Of a stretch of DNA of 16,259 nt, positions 1 to 11,600 are shown piece by piece; within the stretch, counting starts at the first letter, position 1; each line of letters begins with the position of its first letter. A program made the position numbers and the translations under genes. Source of the DNA: JAAZAI01 sp050942875 (GTDB lineage: Bacteria > Verrucomicrobiota > Kiritimatiellia > RFP12 > UBA3636). The notes beneath the pieces were generated by a model. It was given only the letters and a program-made list of their open reading frames with translations, had not been told where the DNA came from and did no database searches. The DNA is taken from NCBI GenBank assembly GCA_050942875.1, contig JBMNOD010000081.1, positions 1 to 16,259 on the forward strand, written 5' to 3'.

Positions 1-24
1 CGGCTCGCGGTTGTGGGGGCTCGG

Positions 25-53
25 GGGGGGGGCGCCTGCTGGGCGCCCCCCCC
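25..53 (-). terminator. G/C-only hairpin after ppdK
   Basis: A perfect 12-bp stem made only of G and C (25-36 pairs with 42-53) closes a 5-base loop (37-41). It lies 12 bases beyond the ppdK stop codon, where a transcription terminator would be expected. Read in the ppdK direction it is not followed by a T-run, so it is not a standard intrinsic terminator. It could work with Rho, protect the 3' end of the mRNA, or serve an unseen convergent gene to the left. Confidence 0.45.
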
Positions 54-65
54 ACCTGGGGGGGC

Positions 66-2906
<2,841 letters not shown>

Positions 2907-2973
2907 GAATGGAATCCTCTCGTTTGGAATTCAGGGTCGGTTGTTGATTTGGCAATGGAATGCGGTGGAGTTT

Positions 2974-2981
2974 AGTATAAT
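2974..2981. promoter_or_regulatory. Overlapping divergent -10 elements
   Basis: On the plus strand 2976-2981 is a perfect TATAAT. On the minus strand the complement of 2974-2979 reads TATACT. The two overlap by four bases, as in bidirectional bacterial promoters. The -35 partners are imperfect: plus TTGGCA (2949-2954) is 21 bases away, and minus TTGACG lies only 12 bases from its -10. Used for ppdK it would give a leader of about 60 bases; used for the operon, about 115 bases. Promoter consensus in this group is not well defined, so the assignment is tentative. Confidence 0.45.
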
Positions 2982-3023
2982 GTCATCATTTCGTCAACTT
3001 GAGAACGCATTGTTTTTGTTTCA

Positions 3024-3052
3024 TTGTCTTCCGGCACGTGATAACATATACC
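3024..3052 (+). promoter_or_regulatory. Candidate promoter of the MoxR operon
   Basis: TTGTCT (3024-3029) and TATACC (3047-3052) are separated by an ideal 17 bases and lie about 50 bases before the FHA-MoxR start codon. A second reading pairs TTGTTT (3016-3021) with GATAAC (3040-3045). Neither is a strong match, and the perfect TATAAT at 2976-2981 is a competing choice. Confidence 0.3.
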
Positions 3053-3093
3053 TTTGTTTTTAATTGGTTTTTTGCCTTTGGTTGGCAACCTAT

Positions 3094-3100
3094 GGAGAAG
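3094..3100 (+). promoter_or_regulatory. RBS fixing the FHA-MoxR start
   Basis: GGAGAAG sits just before the ATG at 3103, with GGAG five bases away. It supports that ATG over an in-frame TTG at 3064, which would add 13 residues that do not belong to the FHA fold. Confidence 0.7.
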
Positions 3101-3102
3101 TT

Positions 3103-4719
3103 ATGACGAAACTCGTATTCCGCGGCGCAAACGGCGAAGCGCAGGAAGTGGTGATTCCCGAGGAGGGGGCGACGATCGGGCGCAGCCCGGAGAGCATGGT
3201 GCTTCTCGATGATCTCAGCGTTTCGGGGCAACATGGCACGATTCGCTTTGAGCGGGGCGACTGGTGGGTGCGGGACAACGACAGTTCGAACGGCACCTAT
3301 GTGAACGATGTCGAGGTGAAGGAAGGCGTCTTGAAGGACGGCGACCGGATCCGGTTTGGCAACTTTGACTGCACGTTTGTCTCGCCGCCGCCTGCCGAGC
3401 CTGATCCGCCCGCCGCGTCCGAGGCGCCCGCCGCGTCCGAGGCGCCCGCCGCGCCTGCCAGGCCGTCCGGCAAGTTCAAGATCAAGCTGCCCGGCAAGGC
3501 GGCGGCCGAGGCGGACGCCCCCGGGCCTGCGGCTTCGGCCCCCGCTTCGGCGAAGGCTTCCGAACCCCCTGCCCGTGAAAAGGCGCCGGAACCTGCCGCT
3601 CCCGCCCGGGAGCGGCGCCGCGCCGAGCCCGGACCCGAACCTGCCGCCGCCGCTCCTTCGGACTGGAAGCCGCCCGTCCTTGAGATTGCCCAGGATGCTG
3701 AGCTTCCGCCGATGGCGGAAGACGACGTGGCGCTCATTGCGGAGCTCAAGGAGCGCTACATCCAGATCAAGGACGAGCTCGCGAACGTCATCGTCGGGCA
3801 GTCGTCCGTCATCGAGGAGGTCCTCATCGCGGTGTTCAGCCGCGGCCATGCGTTGCTCGTGGGCGTGCCGGGCCTGGCGAAGACGCTGCTCATCAGCACG
3901 CTTGCCCGCGTGATGGATCTCGACTTCAAGCGCATCCAGTTCACGCCCGACTTGATGCCGTCGGACATCACCGGCACGGACGTGCTGGAGGAGGACAAGA
4001 TTTCGGGCGAGCGGCGCTTCCGTTTCGTCAAGGGCCCGGTCTTCACGAACATGCTGCTGGCGGACGAAATCAACCGGACGCCGCCGAAGACGCAGGCGGC
4101 GCTGCTGGAGGCGATGCAGGAGCATCGCGTCACGGTCGGTTCGGAGACGTACAAGCTCGACCAGCCGTTTTTCGTATTGGCGACGCAGAACCCGATCGAG
4201 CAGGAGGGCACGTACCCGCTGCCCGAGGCGCAGATGGACCGCTTCATGTTCAACATCGTGGTGGACTACCCCTCGGCGGCGGAGGAGAGCCGGATCATCG
4301 CCAGCGTCACGGGCGCGAAGCGGCCGGAGCTTTCCAAGCTGCTGGACGGGCCGACGGTCATCAAGCTCCAGGACGTCGTGCGCCGCGTCCCCGTGGCGCC
4401 GCATGTGATCGACTACGCGCGCAACCTCGCGCGCGCCACGCGTCCGCGGCAGCCCGAGGCGCCGGACTTCGTCCGCGAAATGGTGGGCTGGGGCGCCGGC
4501 CCGCGCGCCGGCATCAGCCTGGTCCAGGCGGCGAAGGCGCGCGCCATCCTCCACGGTCGCCACCATGCCACGACGATGGACGTCTCGGCCGTGGCGCCGC
4601 CGGTGCTCCGCCACCGCGTCATCACGACCTTCGCCGCCGAGGCGTCGGGCGTGAAGAGCGACGACGTCGTGCGGATGCTGCTCAAGGCGATGAAGCCGCG
4701 CGAAGACCTCGAGATTTGA
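3103..4719 (+). CDS. FHA-MoxR fusion AAA+ ATPase
   Basis: A 538-residue cytosolic ATPase of the MoxR family with a fused phosphothreonine-reading domain. Residues 1-95 form an FHA domain with its recognition residues present (GRS at 26-28, SGQH at 41-44, NGTYVN at 64-69). Residues 96-205 are a low-complexity Ala/Pro-rich linker. Residues 210-538 are the MoxR core: Walker A GVPGLAKT (254-261), Walker B LLADEIN (318-324), the TQNP sensor-1 segment (361-364) with PEAQMDRF (374-381), and a sensor-2-like GAGPRAG (464-470). MoxR proteins use ATP to remodel or mature partners and usually pair with VWA proteins, which here are encoded immediately downstream. Typical MoxR proteins are about 320-350 residues without FHA. 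The fusion suggests phospho-dependent recruitment, but no kinase gene lies in the window. The start is fixed by GGAGAAG at 3094-3100. It is the first gene of the operon. Confidence 0.95.
   Translation: MTKLVFRGANGEAQEVVIPEEGATIGRSPESMVLLDDLSVSGQHGTIRFERGDWWVRDNDSSNGTYVNDVEVKEGVLKDGDRIRFGNFDCTFVSPPPAEPDPPAASEAPAASEAPAAPARPSGKFKIKLPGKAAAEADAPGPAASAPASAKASEPPAREKAPEPAAPARERRRAEPGPEPAAAAPSDWKPPVLEIAQDAELPPMAEDDVALIAELKERYIQIKDELANVIVGQSSVIEEVLIAVFSRGHALLVGVPGLAKTLLISTLARVMDLDFKRIQFTPDLMPSDITGTDVLEEDKISGERRFRFVKGPVFTNMLLADEINRTPPKTQAALLEAMQEHRVTVGSETYKLDQPFFVLATQNPIEQEGTYPLPEAQMDRFMFNIVVDYPSAAEESRIIASVTGAKRPELSKLLDGPTVIKLQDVVRRVPVAPHVIDYARNLARATRPRQPEAPDFVREMVGWGAGPRAGISLVQAAKARAILHGRHHATTMDVSAVAPPVLRHRVITTFAAEASGVKSDDVVRMLLKAMKPREDLEI
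3406..3456 (+). repeat. 18-base tandem repeat in FHA-MoxR linker
   Basis: Two near-identical 18-base units (3406-3423, 3424-3441) and a partial third (3442-3456) encode the hexapeptide pattern (A/P)PAASE. They lie in the disordered Ala/Pro linker between the FHA and ATPase domains. Linker length may vary between strains by slippage. Confidence 0.75.
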
Positions 4720-4744
4720 TTGTGCGTCCTGGAGGTACTGAACG

Positions 4745-5683
4745 ATGAGTCCACAGCGGGACGGCCCGGCCTACATGCGGTGGCTGCCGGGCAAGACGAC
4801 GGCCACGATCTCGCGCTTCGAGCTGATGGCGCGCGGGCTTGTGGACGGCTTCATCTCGGGGCGGCACCGCAGTCCGCGCAAGGGCTTCTCGGTCGAGTTC
4901 GCGGAGCATCGTCAGTACGTGCCGGGCGACGACATCCGCAACATCGACTGGCGGGTGCTCGCCCGCAAGGACCGCCTCTACGTCAAGCAGTACATGGAGG
5001 AGACGAACCTGCGCGCCACGATCTTGCTGGACTGTTCCGGCTCGATGGCGTACACGGGCGCGGAGGCCGCGTTGTTCGAGGGGCGCGCGCTCTCCAAGTT
5101 CGACTACGCGCGCTACGTCGCGGCGGCCATGGCCTACTTGCTCATCGGCCAGCAGGACGGCGTGGGCCTCGTGACCTTCGACAGCCGCGTCCGCGACTTC
5201 CTGCCGGCCAAGGCGATGGCGTCGCAGGTGCGCCACGTCCTCGACCGCATCGACGCGGCCGAGCCGGGCGGCGAGACGGCGCTGTCGGACATCTTCAACG
5301 AAGTCGCCGAGCGCATCCCGCATCGCGGCGTCGTGATCATCCTCAGCGATTTCTTCGACGAGACGACCGAGCTGATCAAGGCGCTGCACCACTTCACCTT
5401 CCGCAAGCACGAGCTGGTCCTTTTCCATGTGATGGCGGAGGAGGAGCTGCGCTTTCCCTTCAACAGCTTTGCGCATTTCAAGGATCTCGAATCTTCGATC
5501 GAGCTTCAGCTCGACCCCAAGACCATCCGCGCCCTGTACCTGGAGCGAATCGACGACTTTGTCCAGACGCTCAAGGACGGCAGCAGCCGGATGCAGGCGG
5601 ACTACGTGCCGGTCAACACGCGCGAGCCTTTCGAGAAGGCGCTTGCCGACTACCTGGTGCGCCGTCGCATGGGGACGGGCTGA
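4745..5683 (+). CDS. DUF58 protein with VWA-like MIDAS
   Basis: A 312-residue protein of the DUF58 family, the usual partner of MoxR. The family signature is clear at residues 52-83, including RQYVPGDDIRNIDWR (56-70) and LYVKQY (78-83). A VWA-like fold follows with all metal-site (MIDAS) parts: DxSxS as DCSGS (96-100), Thr178 in GGET, and Asp202 in LSDFFD. There is no signal peptide or membrane helix, so it is predicted to be cytosolic, where it could meet the MoxR ATPase directly. The gap after the MoxR gene is 25 bases, and GGAGG (4731-4735) sits 9 bases before the ATG. The exact function of DUF58 proteins is not established; adaptor or substrate of the ATPase is the usual inference. Confidence 0.93.
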   Translation: MSPQRDGPAYMRWLPGKTTATISRFELMARGLVDGFISGRHRSPRKGFSVEFAEHRQYVPGDDIRNIDWRVLARKDRLYVKQYMEETNLRATILLDCSGSMAYTGAEAALFEGRALSKFDYARYVAAAMAYLLIGQQDGVGLVTFDSRVRDFLPAKAMASQVRHVLDRIDAAEPGGETALSDIFNEVAERIPHRGVVIILSDFFDETTELIKALHHFTFRKHELVLFHVMAEEELRFPFNSFAHFKDLESSIELQLDPKTIRALYLERIDDFVQTLKDGSSRMQADYVPVNTREPFEKALADYLVRRRMGTG

Positions 5684-5701
5684 GAACTGGATTTCCGACG
5701 A

Positions 5702-8611
5702 ATGCAATTCATCAATGTAGCAATGCTTTTCGGGCTGCTGGCGGTGGCGATTCCCGTCATCATCCACCTGCTGAACCGAAAGAACCACCACAAGGTCCTC
5801 TGGGGCGCGATGCGCTTCCTGCTCGACTCGGTGCGCCGCCGCCGCCGCCGCGTCCTGCTTGAGGACATGCTTTTGCTGGCGTGCCGCTGCCTGATTCCCG
5901 CGCTTGCCGCGCTTGCATTCGCGCGCCCGTTCATCCAGCCGGAGTCGCGCATTCCGTGGGTCGTCGTGCTGCCGACGACGCTGCTCGCCATCGCCGCCTT
6001 TGGAACGAGCTTCGCGCTTTGGCGCCACCCCCGGTGGCGTCGAGGGCTGCTTGTCGCCTCGGTCGTGCTCTTCACCCTCGTGCTGGCGTCCGTGCTTTTC
6101 GAGCGCCGGCTCAATCTCAAGCGCTTCGGACGCGGCGCGCACAAGGACGTGGTGCTGGTGGTCGATGGTTCGTCCTCGATGGCGATGGTGACGGACGGGC
6201 GGAGCAATTTCGAGCGCGCCTGCGACGAGGCGCAGAAATACATCGACGACGCGCCGCGCGGCACGGCCTTCAGCATCATCCTCGGCGGCCCCGTGCCGCA
6301 GGTGCTCAACCCCGTCCCGATTTCCGACAAGCGCGTGCTGCGCGAGACGCTCGCGCAGCTCAAGCCCGTCCACGGCACGCTGCAAATCATGGGTTCGCTC
6401 ACGGCCTCGGCCGTGACGCTCGCCGCCGGCAACAACGCCGTCAAGCAGATCGTCGTCATCGGCGACGGCCAGGCCGTCGGCTGGAACCTGAGCTCCCCCG
6501 AGCGCTGGAAGACGATCCAGCGGCTCTTCGCCCAGCTTCCCACGACGCCGCAGGTCGTCTGGCGCACGCTGCCGCTGCCCACGTCCATCCGCAACGTCGC
6601 CGTGACGGACGTGTCGCTCACGCGCCCCGTCGTCGGCGCCGACCGGGCGGTCGGCATCCGCGTCACGGTCAGCAACACGGGCACGGAGGCGGTCACGCCC
6701 GACGCCGTGTCCGTGAAGGCGGACGGGGTGGTGCTCACGAGCCGGGCGATTCGCCAGCTCGAGCCGGGCGCGAGCCACACGCTGCTTTTCCATCACCGGT
6801 TTGCAAAGCCCGGCGCCTCGCTCGTCGAGGCGGTCGTGGAGGCGGAGGACGATCTGCCCGCCGACGACGTCTTCCACCACGTCGTGCAAGTCGTTGGCGC
6901 GCTCAAGGTGCTTGTCGTCGACGGTTCCGCTTCGCCCGATCTCTTCGGGAAGTCCTCGACCTTTGTCGGGCTGGCGCTCCGGCCTGAGCTGGCGCATTTC
7001 CAGGGCGGCTCGACGTCGGCGTCGGCCGACTTCCTGCTCGATCCGCTGGTGGAGCCTGCGGCGACGGCCGCCGCGCGCACGTCGTTTGCGGGCTTCGGCG
7101 TCGTGATTCTGGCGGATGTCCCGCGGTTGCCCGACACCGCCGCGAAGGCGCTGGCCGAGCACGTCGCCTCCGGCGCGGGCCTGCTCGTGCTGCCCGGCGC
7201 GTCGGCCGTGCCGGCCTTCTACAATGCCTGGGCGCTCGAGGGCAAGCCGGTGATGCCGCTGCCTCTCGGGCGGTGGCGGCGCGAGCACTCCGCCACGACG
7301 GGCGACCCGATCGATCCATCGGGCTTCACGCACGACGCGCTGCGCGCGCTTCGCACGGGGAGCGATCTGGGCGGCGTGCGGCCGCTCCAGTTCTGGTCGC
7401 TCGACGAAGGGCTTGCCGGCGCGCAGCATGTCGCGGGGCGGCTGGCTTCGGGCGCGCCGTTTTTGGCGGTGCGTCCGTTTGGCAGCGGCACGGCGGCGAC
7501 GAGCGCCTTTCCGTTCGACGCGACCATTTCCGACTTGCCGGCGCGGCGCAGCTTCGTGCAGCTCATGCACGAGCTGGTCTATCATCTCGCCCGCCCCGTC
7601 GCGGCGGATCTGAACGTGGCGCCTTCGGAGGGCGCGACGCTGCTGCTGGCGCCGGCCTCCGCCGTCCATGTGGGCGACGCCTCGTCCAACGGCCTCATCG
7701 GGCGCTACTACAAGCGCCAGGGATTCCGCGGCGAATCCCTCCGCCGCCTCGACTCGAAGATTGATTTCAACTGGGGGACGGGCAGCCCGATGAAGGGCAT
7801 TCCGTCCGACCGCTTCTCCGTGATTTGGACGGGGTCGCTTGTGCCGCCGGTTTCGGGCGATTACAAATTCAACTTGAAATATGACGACCGCGCGACGTTG
7901 ACAATCGATGGCAAGCGGCCTTCCGAGGCGCTGTCGTTGGAGGCGGGGCAGCGGTATGGGGTGCGCATCACCTTCGAGGAAGACTGGAGCCAGGCTTACA
8001 TCCATCTTCACTGGTCCCGCAACGGCGGGCCGGAGGAGATCGTTCCTCCGCAGGCGTTCAGCCCGGTGATGGCGGAGGGCGGCGAGGGCTCCGGCGAAAT
8101 CGTCGAGATTCGCGACCCCGCCGGCGAACGCTTCCATGGCGAGATTTTCGGGACGCCCAACGGCATGTCGCTGCGCGTGGCGCGCAGTCTCACGCCGGGG
8201 CTTTACCACGTCACGGTGCCGTCGGTTTTCACGGAGCAGCTTGCCGGCGTGACGGCGGCGGACGGGACGATCGTGTTCAGCGTGGCGTCTGGTTCGGAGG
8301 AGAGCACGCTGGAGGCGCTCTCGCCGGCGCAGACGGAATTTCTGCGCAAGTACATCTCGCTGTCGACGGCCACGCGCGAGGAAGACGTGCTGAGCGCGCT
8401 GCATGGGCAGGCGTTCGGCAAGGAGGTCTGGCGCATCCTGGCGTTTGCGGCGTTCGTGTTCCTCGTCGTTGAGATTGCGCTCACGCGCTGGATTGCGATC
8501 CAGCGTCGGATGGGCGAGCAGCGCGATGTGGACTTCACCAACATGGGGCAGGCCGGCACGGCCTCGTTCCGCAAGTCGCTCGCGGAGATTCGCGAGCTTC
8601 AGGACGATTGA
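5702..8611 (+). CDS. BatA-like membrane VWA protein with PA14 domain
   Basis: A 969-residue membrane protein. Residues 1-77 match the BatA/aerotolerance N-terminal domain (AIPVIIHLLNRK at 16-27, then an Arg6 run at 45-50). Helices lie at about 5-24, 56-75, 86-107 and 115-133. A VWA domain follows with DGSSS (155-159), Thr226 in HGT and Asp255 in IGDG. Next come a beta-rich CARDB-like segment (about 298-395) and a glutamine-amidotransferase-like fold without an obvious catalytic site (about 401-525). A clear PA14 domain spans 664-788 (GLIGRYY at its start, SGDYKFNLKYDD in the core). One helix (about 913-932) and a basic tail end the protein. Positive charges flank the helices so that the VWA and PA14 parts face the periplasm. 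PA14 domains often bind glycans. The gap after DUF58 is 18 bases and no clear Shine-Dalgarno is visible, so translational coupling is likely. The name BatA-like is by architecture; the role is inferred. Confidence 0.9.
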   Translation: MQFINVAMLFGLLAVAIPVIIHLLNRKNHHKVLWGAMRFLLDSVRRRRRRVLLEDMLLLACRCLIPALAALAFARPFIQPESRIPWVVVLPTTLLAIAAFGTSFALWRHPRWRRGLLVASVVLFTLVLASVLFERRLNLKRFGRGAHKDVVLVVDGSSSMAMVTDGRSNFERACDEAQKYIDDAPRGTAFSIILGGPVPQVLNPVPISDKRVLRETLAQLKPVHGTLQIMGSLTASAVTLAAGNNAVKQIVVIGDGQAVGWNLSSPERWKTIQRLFAQLPTTPQVVWRTLPLPTSIRNVAVTDVSLTRPVVGADRAVGIRVTVSNTGTEAVTPDAVSVKADGVVLTSRAIRQLEPGASHTLLFHHRFAKPGASLVEAVVEAEDDLPADDVFHHVVQVVGALKVLVVDGSASPDLFGKSSTFVGLALRPELAHFQGGSTSASADFLLDPLVEPAATAAARTSFAGFGVVILADVPRLPDTAAKALAEHVASGAGLLVLPGASAVPAFYNAWALEGKPVMPLPLGRWRREHSATTGDPIDPSGFTHDALRALRTGSDLGGVRPLQFWSLDEGLAGAQHVAGRLASGAPFLAVRPFGSGTAATSAFPFDATISDLPARRSFVQLMHELVYHLARPVAADLNVAPSEGATLLLAPASAVHVGDASSNGLIGRYYKRQGFRGESLRRLDSKIDFNWGTGSPMKGIPSDRFSVIWTGSLVPPVSGDYKFNLKYDDRATLTIDGKRPSEALSLEAGQRYGVRITFEEDWSQAYIHLHWSRNGGPEEIVPPQAFSPVMAEGGEGSGEIVEIRDPAGERFHGEIFGTPNGMSLRVARSLTPGLYHVTVPSVFTEQLAGVTAADGTIVFSVASGSEESTLEALSPAQTEFLRKYISLSTATREEDVLSALHGQAFGKEVWRILAFAAFVFLVVEIALTRWIAIQRRMGEQRDVDFTNMGQAGTASFRKSLAEIRELQDD
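7691..8065 (+). other. PA14 domain coding segment
   Basis: Residues 664-788 of the BatA-like protein. The segment begins GLIGRYY, contains the FSVIWTGSL and SGDYKFNLKYDDRATL strands, and ends near VPPQAFSP, the canonical PA14 order. The 60 bases at 7861-7920 count 29 G+C, lower than the surrounding gene. Codons such as AAA, TTC and TAT cluster there, but this alone does not prove transfer. Confidence 0.8.
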
Positions 8612-8615
8612 CATC

Positions 8616-8620
8616 GGAGG
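8616..8620 (+). promoter_or_regulatory. RBS for second VWA gene
   Basis: GGAGG lies 13 bases before the ATG at 8634, somewhat far but the only good Shine-Dalgarno match. It supports starting after the previous stop codon rather than at in-frame starts inside the BatA-like gene. Confidence 0.55.
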
Positions 8621-8633
8621 CATCGGCGAAATC

Positions 8634-11600
8634 ATGGACCAGAACATCGCAAGAGGGGACATCCTTCCGGCAACCGTGCCCACCACGGCGCTCTGGCTTT
8701 TGGCGTTGGCCGGGCTGGCGGTCTGGGTGATCGTGCACCGCCTCGTCGTGCGTCGCGTCGGGAATCGGCCGCTCGTGCGGCTTGCGATCCTCGTTCCCGT
8801 CGGCATGGGCGCCTCGTGGCTCGTGCTGCAGCTCATGGCGCGCTACCTCTTCCTGGCGTCGCCGACGCATCTGCTGCTGATGGCGCTGCTGGCCGGCGCC
8901 GCGGTCGAGGTCGTTTCTTTCCTTTATTCGCACGAAAGCTCCCGGTTGCCCGGACGGCGCGGCGCGGCGCTCGTGGCGTGCCGCCTGGCGGCGCTGCTGG
9001 CGATCTTCTTCATGCTGCTGCAACCGGTGCGGGTCGGCGAGAAGACGCGCACGATCCGGCGCCGCGTCGTGGTCCTCGTCGATGATTCGGCCTCGATGCA
9101 GTTTGTCGATCGCCATTGGACGTTGGCCGAACGGCTCCAGGTGGCCGCGGCGCTGGGTCTGCTCAATGCCGACGGGCCGACCCTCGACAGCTTTGCGCGG
9201 GACGTGGCGGCGTTCGCCGAGCGCTTCGCGGTCTTCCGCGAGATCGCCTTGACGCCCGGGATGACGCTTGAGCGCCTTGAGGTCGGCACGGCGGCCGGCG
9301 AGGCCCGGGCGATGCTCGAACGCAGCGCGGAGACGATGGAGGGCCTGGCCAAGAAGATTTCAGCGCAAGACCATTTTGAACTCCACGACAATTTGGGCCG
9401 CGTGGCGCGCCACATCCGCGAGAGCCTGCTCCCCGGCTTCGAGAAACTGGTGGATCTGGCCGCCGAGGAGGGCGGCGACCTGAAGCCGCTCGCGATCGGA
9501 TGCGCCGATGCGCTCGATCAGGTTGCGCAAGCCGCGCCAAGCCTCGTCCCGGCTGGCGGCATCGCGGCTTTCGATGGACTCGACGAGTCGGCGCGCGCGG
9601 CGGCGCTGGCGGCGTCGGACACGAACCGGGCGGCGATCGCGGCGCGGCTTCTTCATGAAAAGGGGTCGCGCCCGCGCTCGCTGATCGACCATCTCCGCTC
9701 GCGCTACGACGTGGACATCTATCGCTTCGGCGCCCTGGCGCGCTACGACAGCGGCCTTGAGGGCGCGGACGCCGAAGACCCTGCCACGGAAGACGACGCC
9801 TCCGCCGCGCGCTTGCAGGCGTTCCGTTCGGCCACGGACATCACGGCGGCGATCGAGACGGCGCTCAAGGACATCCCCCCCGAGGAGCTGGCGGGGTTCC
9901 TGCTGCTGACGGACGGCCGCCACAACGGCGACGCGGGCGTCGATGCCGTGGCGCGCCGCCTCGGCGGCGCGGGCATTCCGGTGTCGTCGATCTTGATCGG
10001 CGGCTCCCGGCCGCCGGTCGACGTGGCGCTCGGCGACGTGCGGTCGCCGGACTCCGTCTTCCTGGGCGACAAGATTCGCATAACCGGTTCGCTCGTCGCG
10101 ACCGGCGCGGCCGGGCGCGAGACGACGGTGCGCCTGATGCTCGGCGAGGACATGATCGAGGAGCAGACGGTTTTCATCGAAAACAACGACTTCGCGCGCG
10201 AGTTCCGCTTCACGCACTTGCCCGAGGAGAAGGGGGTGCTGCGCTACCGCGTTGTCGTGGACGCCGTTCCGGACGAGGCGTTCGCGGACAACAACGCCTG
10301 GAGCGTGGACGTCTCGGTGACGGACGACCGGACGAACGTGCTGCTCGTGGATTCGCGTCCGCGCTGGGAGTTCCGCTATTTGCGCAATTTGTTCTACGGG
10401 CGCGACAAGTCCGTCCACTTGCAGGAGTATCTCATCCACCCGGATCGCGTCGAAGGCCAGCCGGAGGATCGGCTGCCGCCGGCCTCGGCGAGCCGCCGGT
10501 TCGGGGATTCCGAGTCCGGGGACTATCCGCGGGGCCGCGACGAGTGGCGCAAGTTCGACGCGATCATCCTGGGCGACCTCCCGCCTGCCGAGCTGCCCGA
10601 TGCGGTGGTCGAGGACATCCGCTACACCGTGGAGGAGCGCGGGGCGCTGCTGGTCGTCATCGCGGGCCCCGAGGCGATGCCGCACCGCATCCGCAACACG
10701 ACGCTGCTCGACATGCTGCCGGTGGTCGTCTCGCCTGCGGACGGCGACCGCCGCATGCCGCCCGAGCCGGAGTTCCACTTGCGGCTCGCGCCCGCCGGGC
10801 GCGGCCATCCGGTGATGATGCAGTCGTCCTCGTCCTACGAGAACGAATCGATCTGGGACGAGGCGCCGGTGCTGCGCTGGCGCCAGACGGTGGAGGGCGT
10901 GAAGCCCGGCGCGGAGGTGCTGGCGTATGCGGCGCCGGTCGATGCCGAGCCGGCGTCGGCGGCGCAGTTGGCCGTGCGCGAGATCGAGGAGGATCCCGAG
11001 GCGGCGGTGCGGCGGCTCGCGGAAATGCGCGAGACGCAGGCGCGGAACGCCCTGGTCGTGGCGCGGTCGTTCGGGCAGGGCAAGGTGCTGATGCTCAACA
11101 CGGACCAGACGTGGCGTCTGCGCTACCGCGTGGGCGACACGCGCCACCATCGCTTCTGGGGGCAGGTGCTGCGCTGGGGCGCGGGCGAGAAGCTGCGCGC
11201 CGGCAACACGTTCGTGCGGCTGGGGACGGACAAGCTCCGCTACAAGCCGACGGAGCCGGTGCGCGTGTTCGCCCGCATCTCCGATGCGCAGTACAACGCG
11301 ATCAACGGCCTCAAGCCGACGGTCGCCTTGATGTCGGAGGATCGCGTGCTCAAGATGTCGCCGCTGGAGTTTCGCCGAGACTCCAATGGCCTCTACGAAG
11401 GGATGCTCGATCCGATTCCCGATCCCGGCGTCTATGCGCTGGTCTTCCAGTGCGAACCCGCCCGGCGCGCTCTTGGCGGCGACTTCCCCGAAGGGCTGAA
11501 GACGCAGTTCGTGGTGGTGACCGCGGACAAGCCGGCGGAGTTCGTGGACGTGACGGTGTCGCGCGACGTCGTGTCGAAGCTGGCGACGATCACGGGCGGG

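Larger units (their letters stand above)
2907..3102. promoter_or_regulatory. AT-rich divergent control region
   Basis: This 196-base gap separates the start codons of ppdK and the FHA-MoxR gene. It is visibly AT-rich in an otherwise GC-rich window and contains no plausible gene. It must hold the promoters of both transcription units. Candidate elements are listed separately. No clear operator repeat or riboswitch was recognised; a CACGTG palindrome sits at 3035-3040. Confidence 0.8.

Noticed and set aside
3064..3102. TTG start extending FHA-MoxR by 13 residues
   Set aside because: No Shine-Dalgarno before it, while GGAGAAG precedes the ATG at 3103 and FHA domains begin right there.
5829..5851. 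CGC triplet run
   Set aside because: Encodes the Arg run in the cytosolic loop between the first two helices, a usual feature of BatA-type N-termini.
8403..8633. Longer start for the second VWA gene inside the BatA-like gene
   Set aside because: The added 77 residues are Arg/Ser-rich shadow sequence; an ATG with GGAGG upstream lies just after the previous stop.
4682..8836. 1384-codon open frame on minus, opposite the MoxR-end, DUF58 and BatA-like genes
   Set aside because: It runs across three real gene junctions, has an Arg/His-rich composition typical of antisense frames in GC-rich DNA, and shows no domain.
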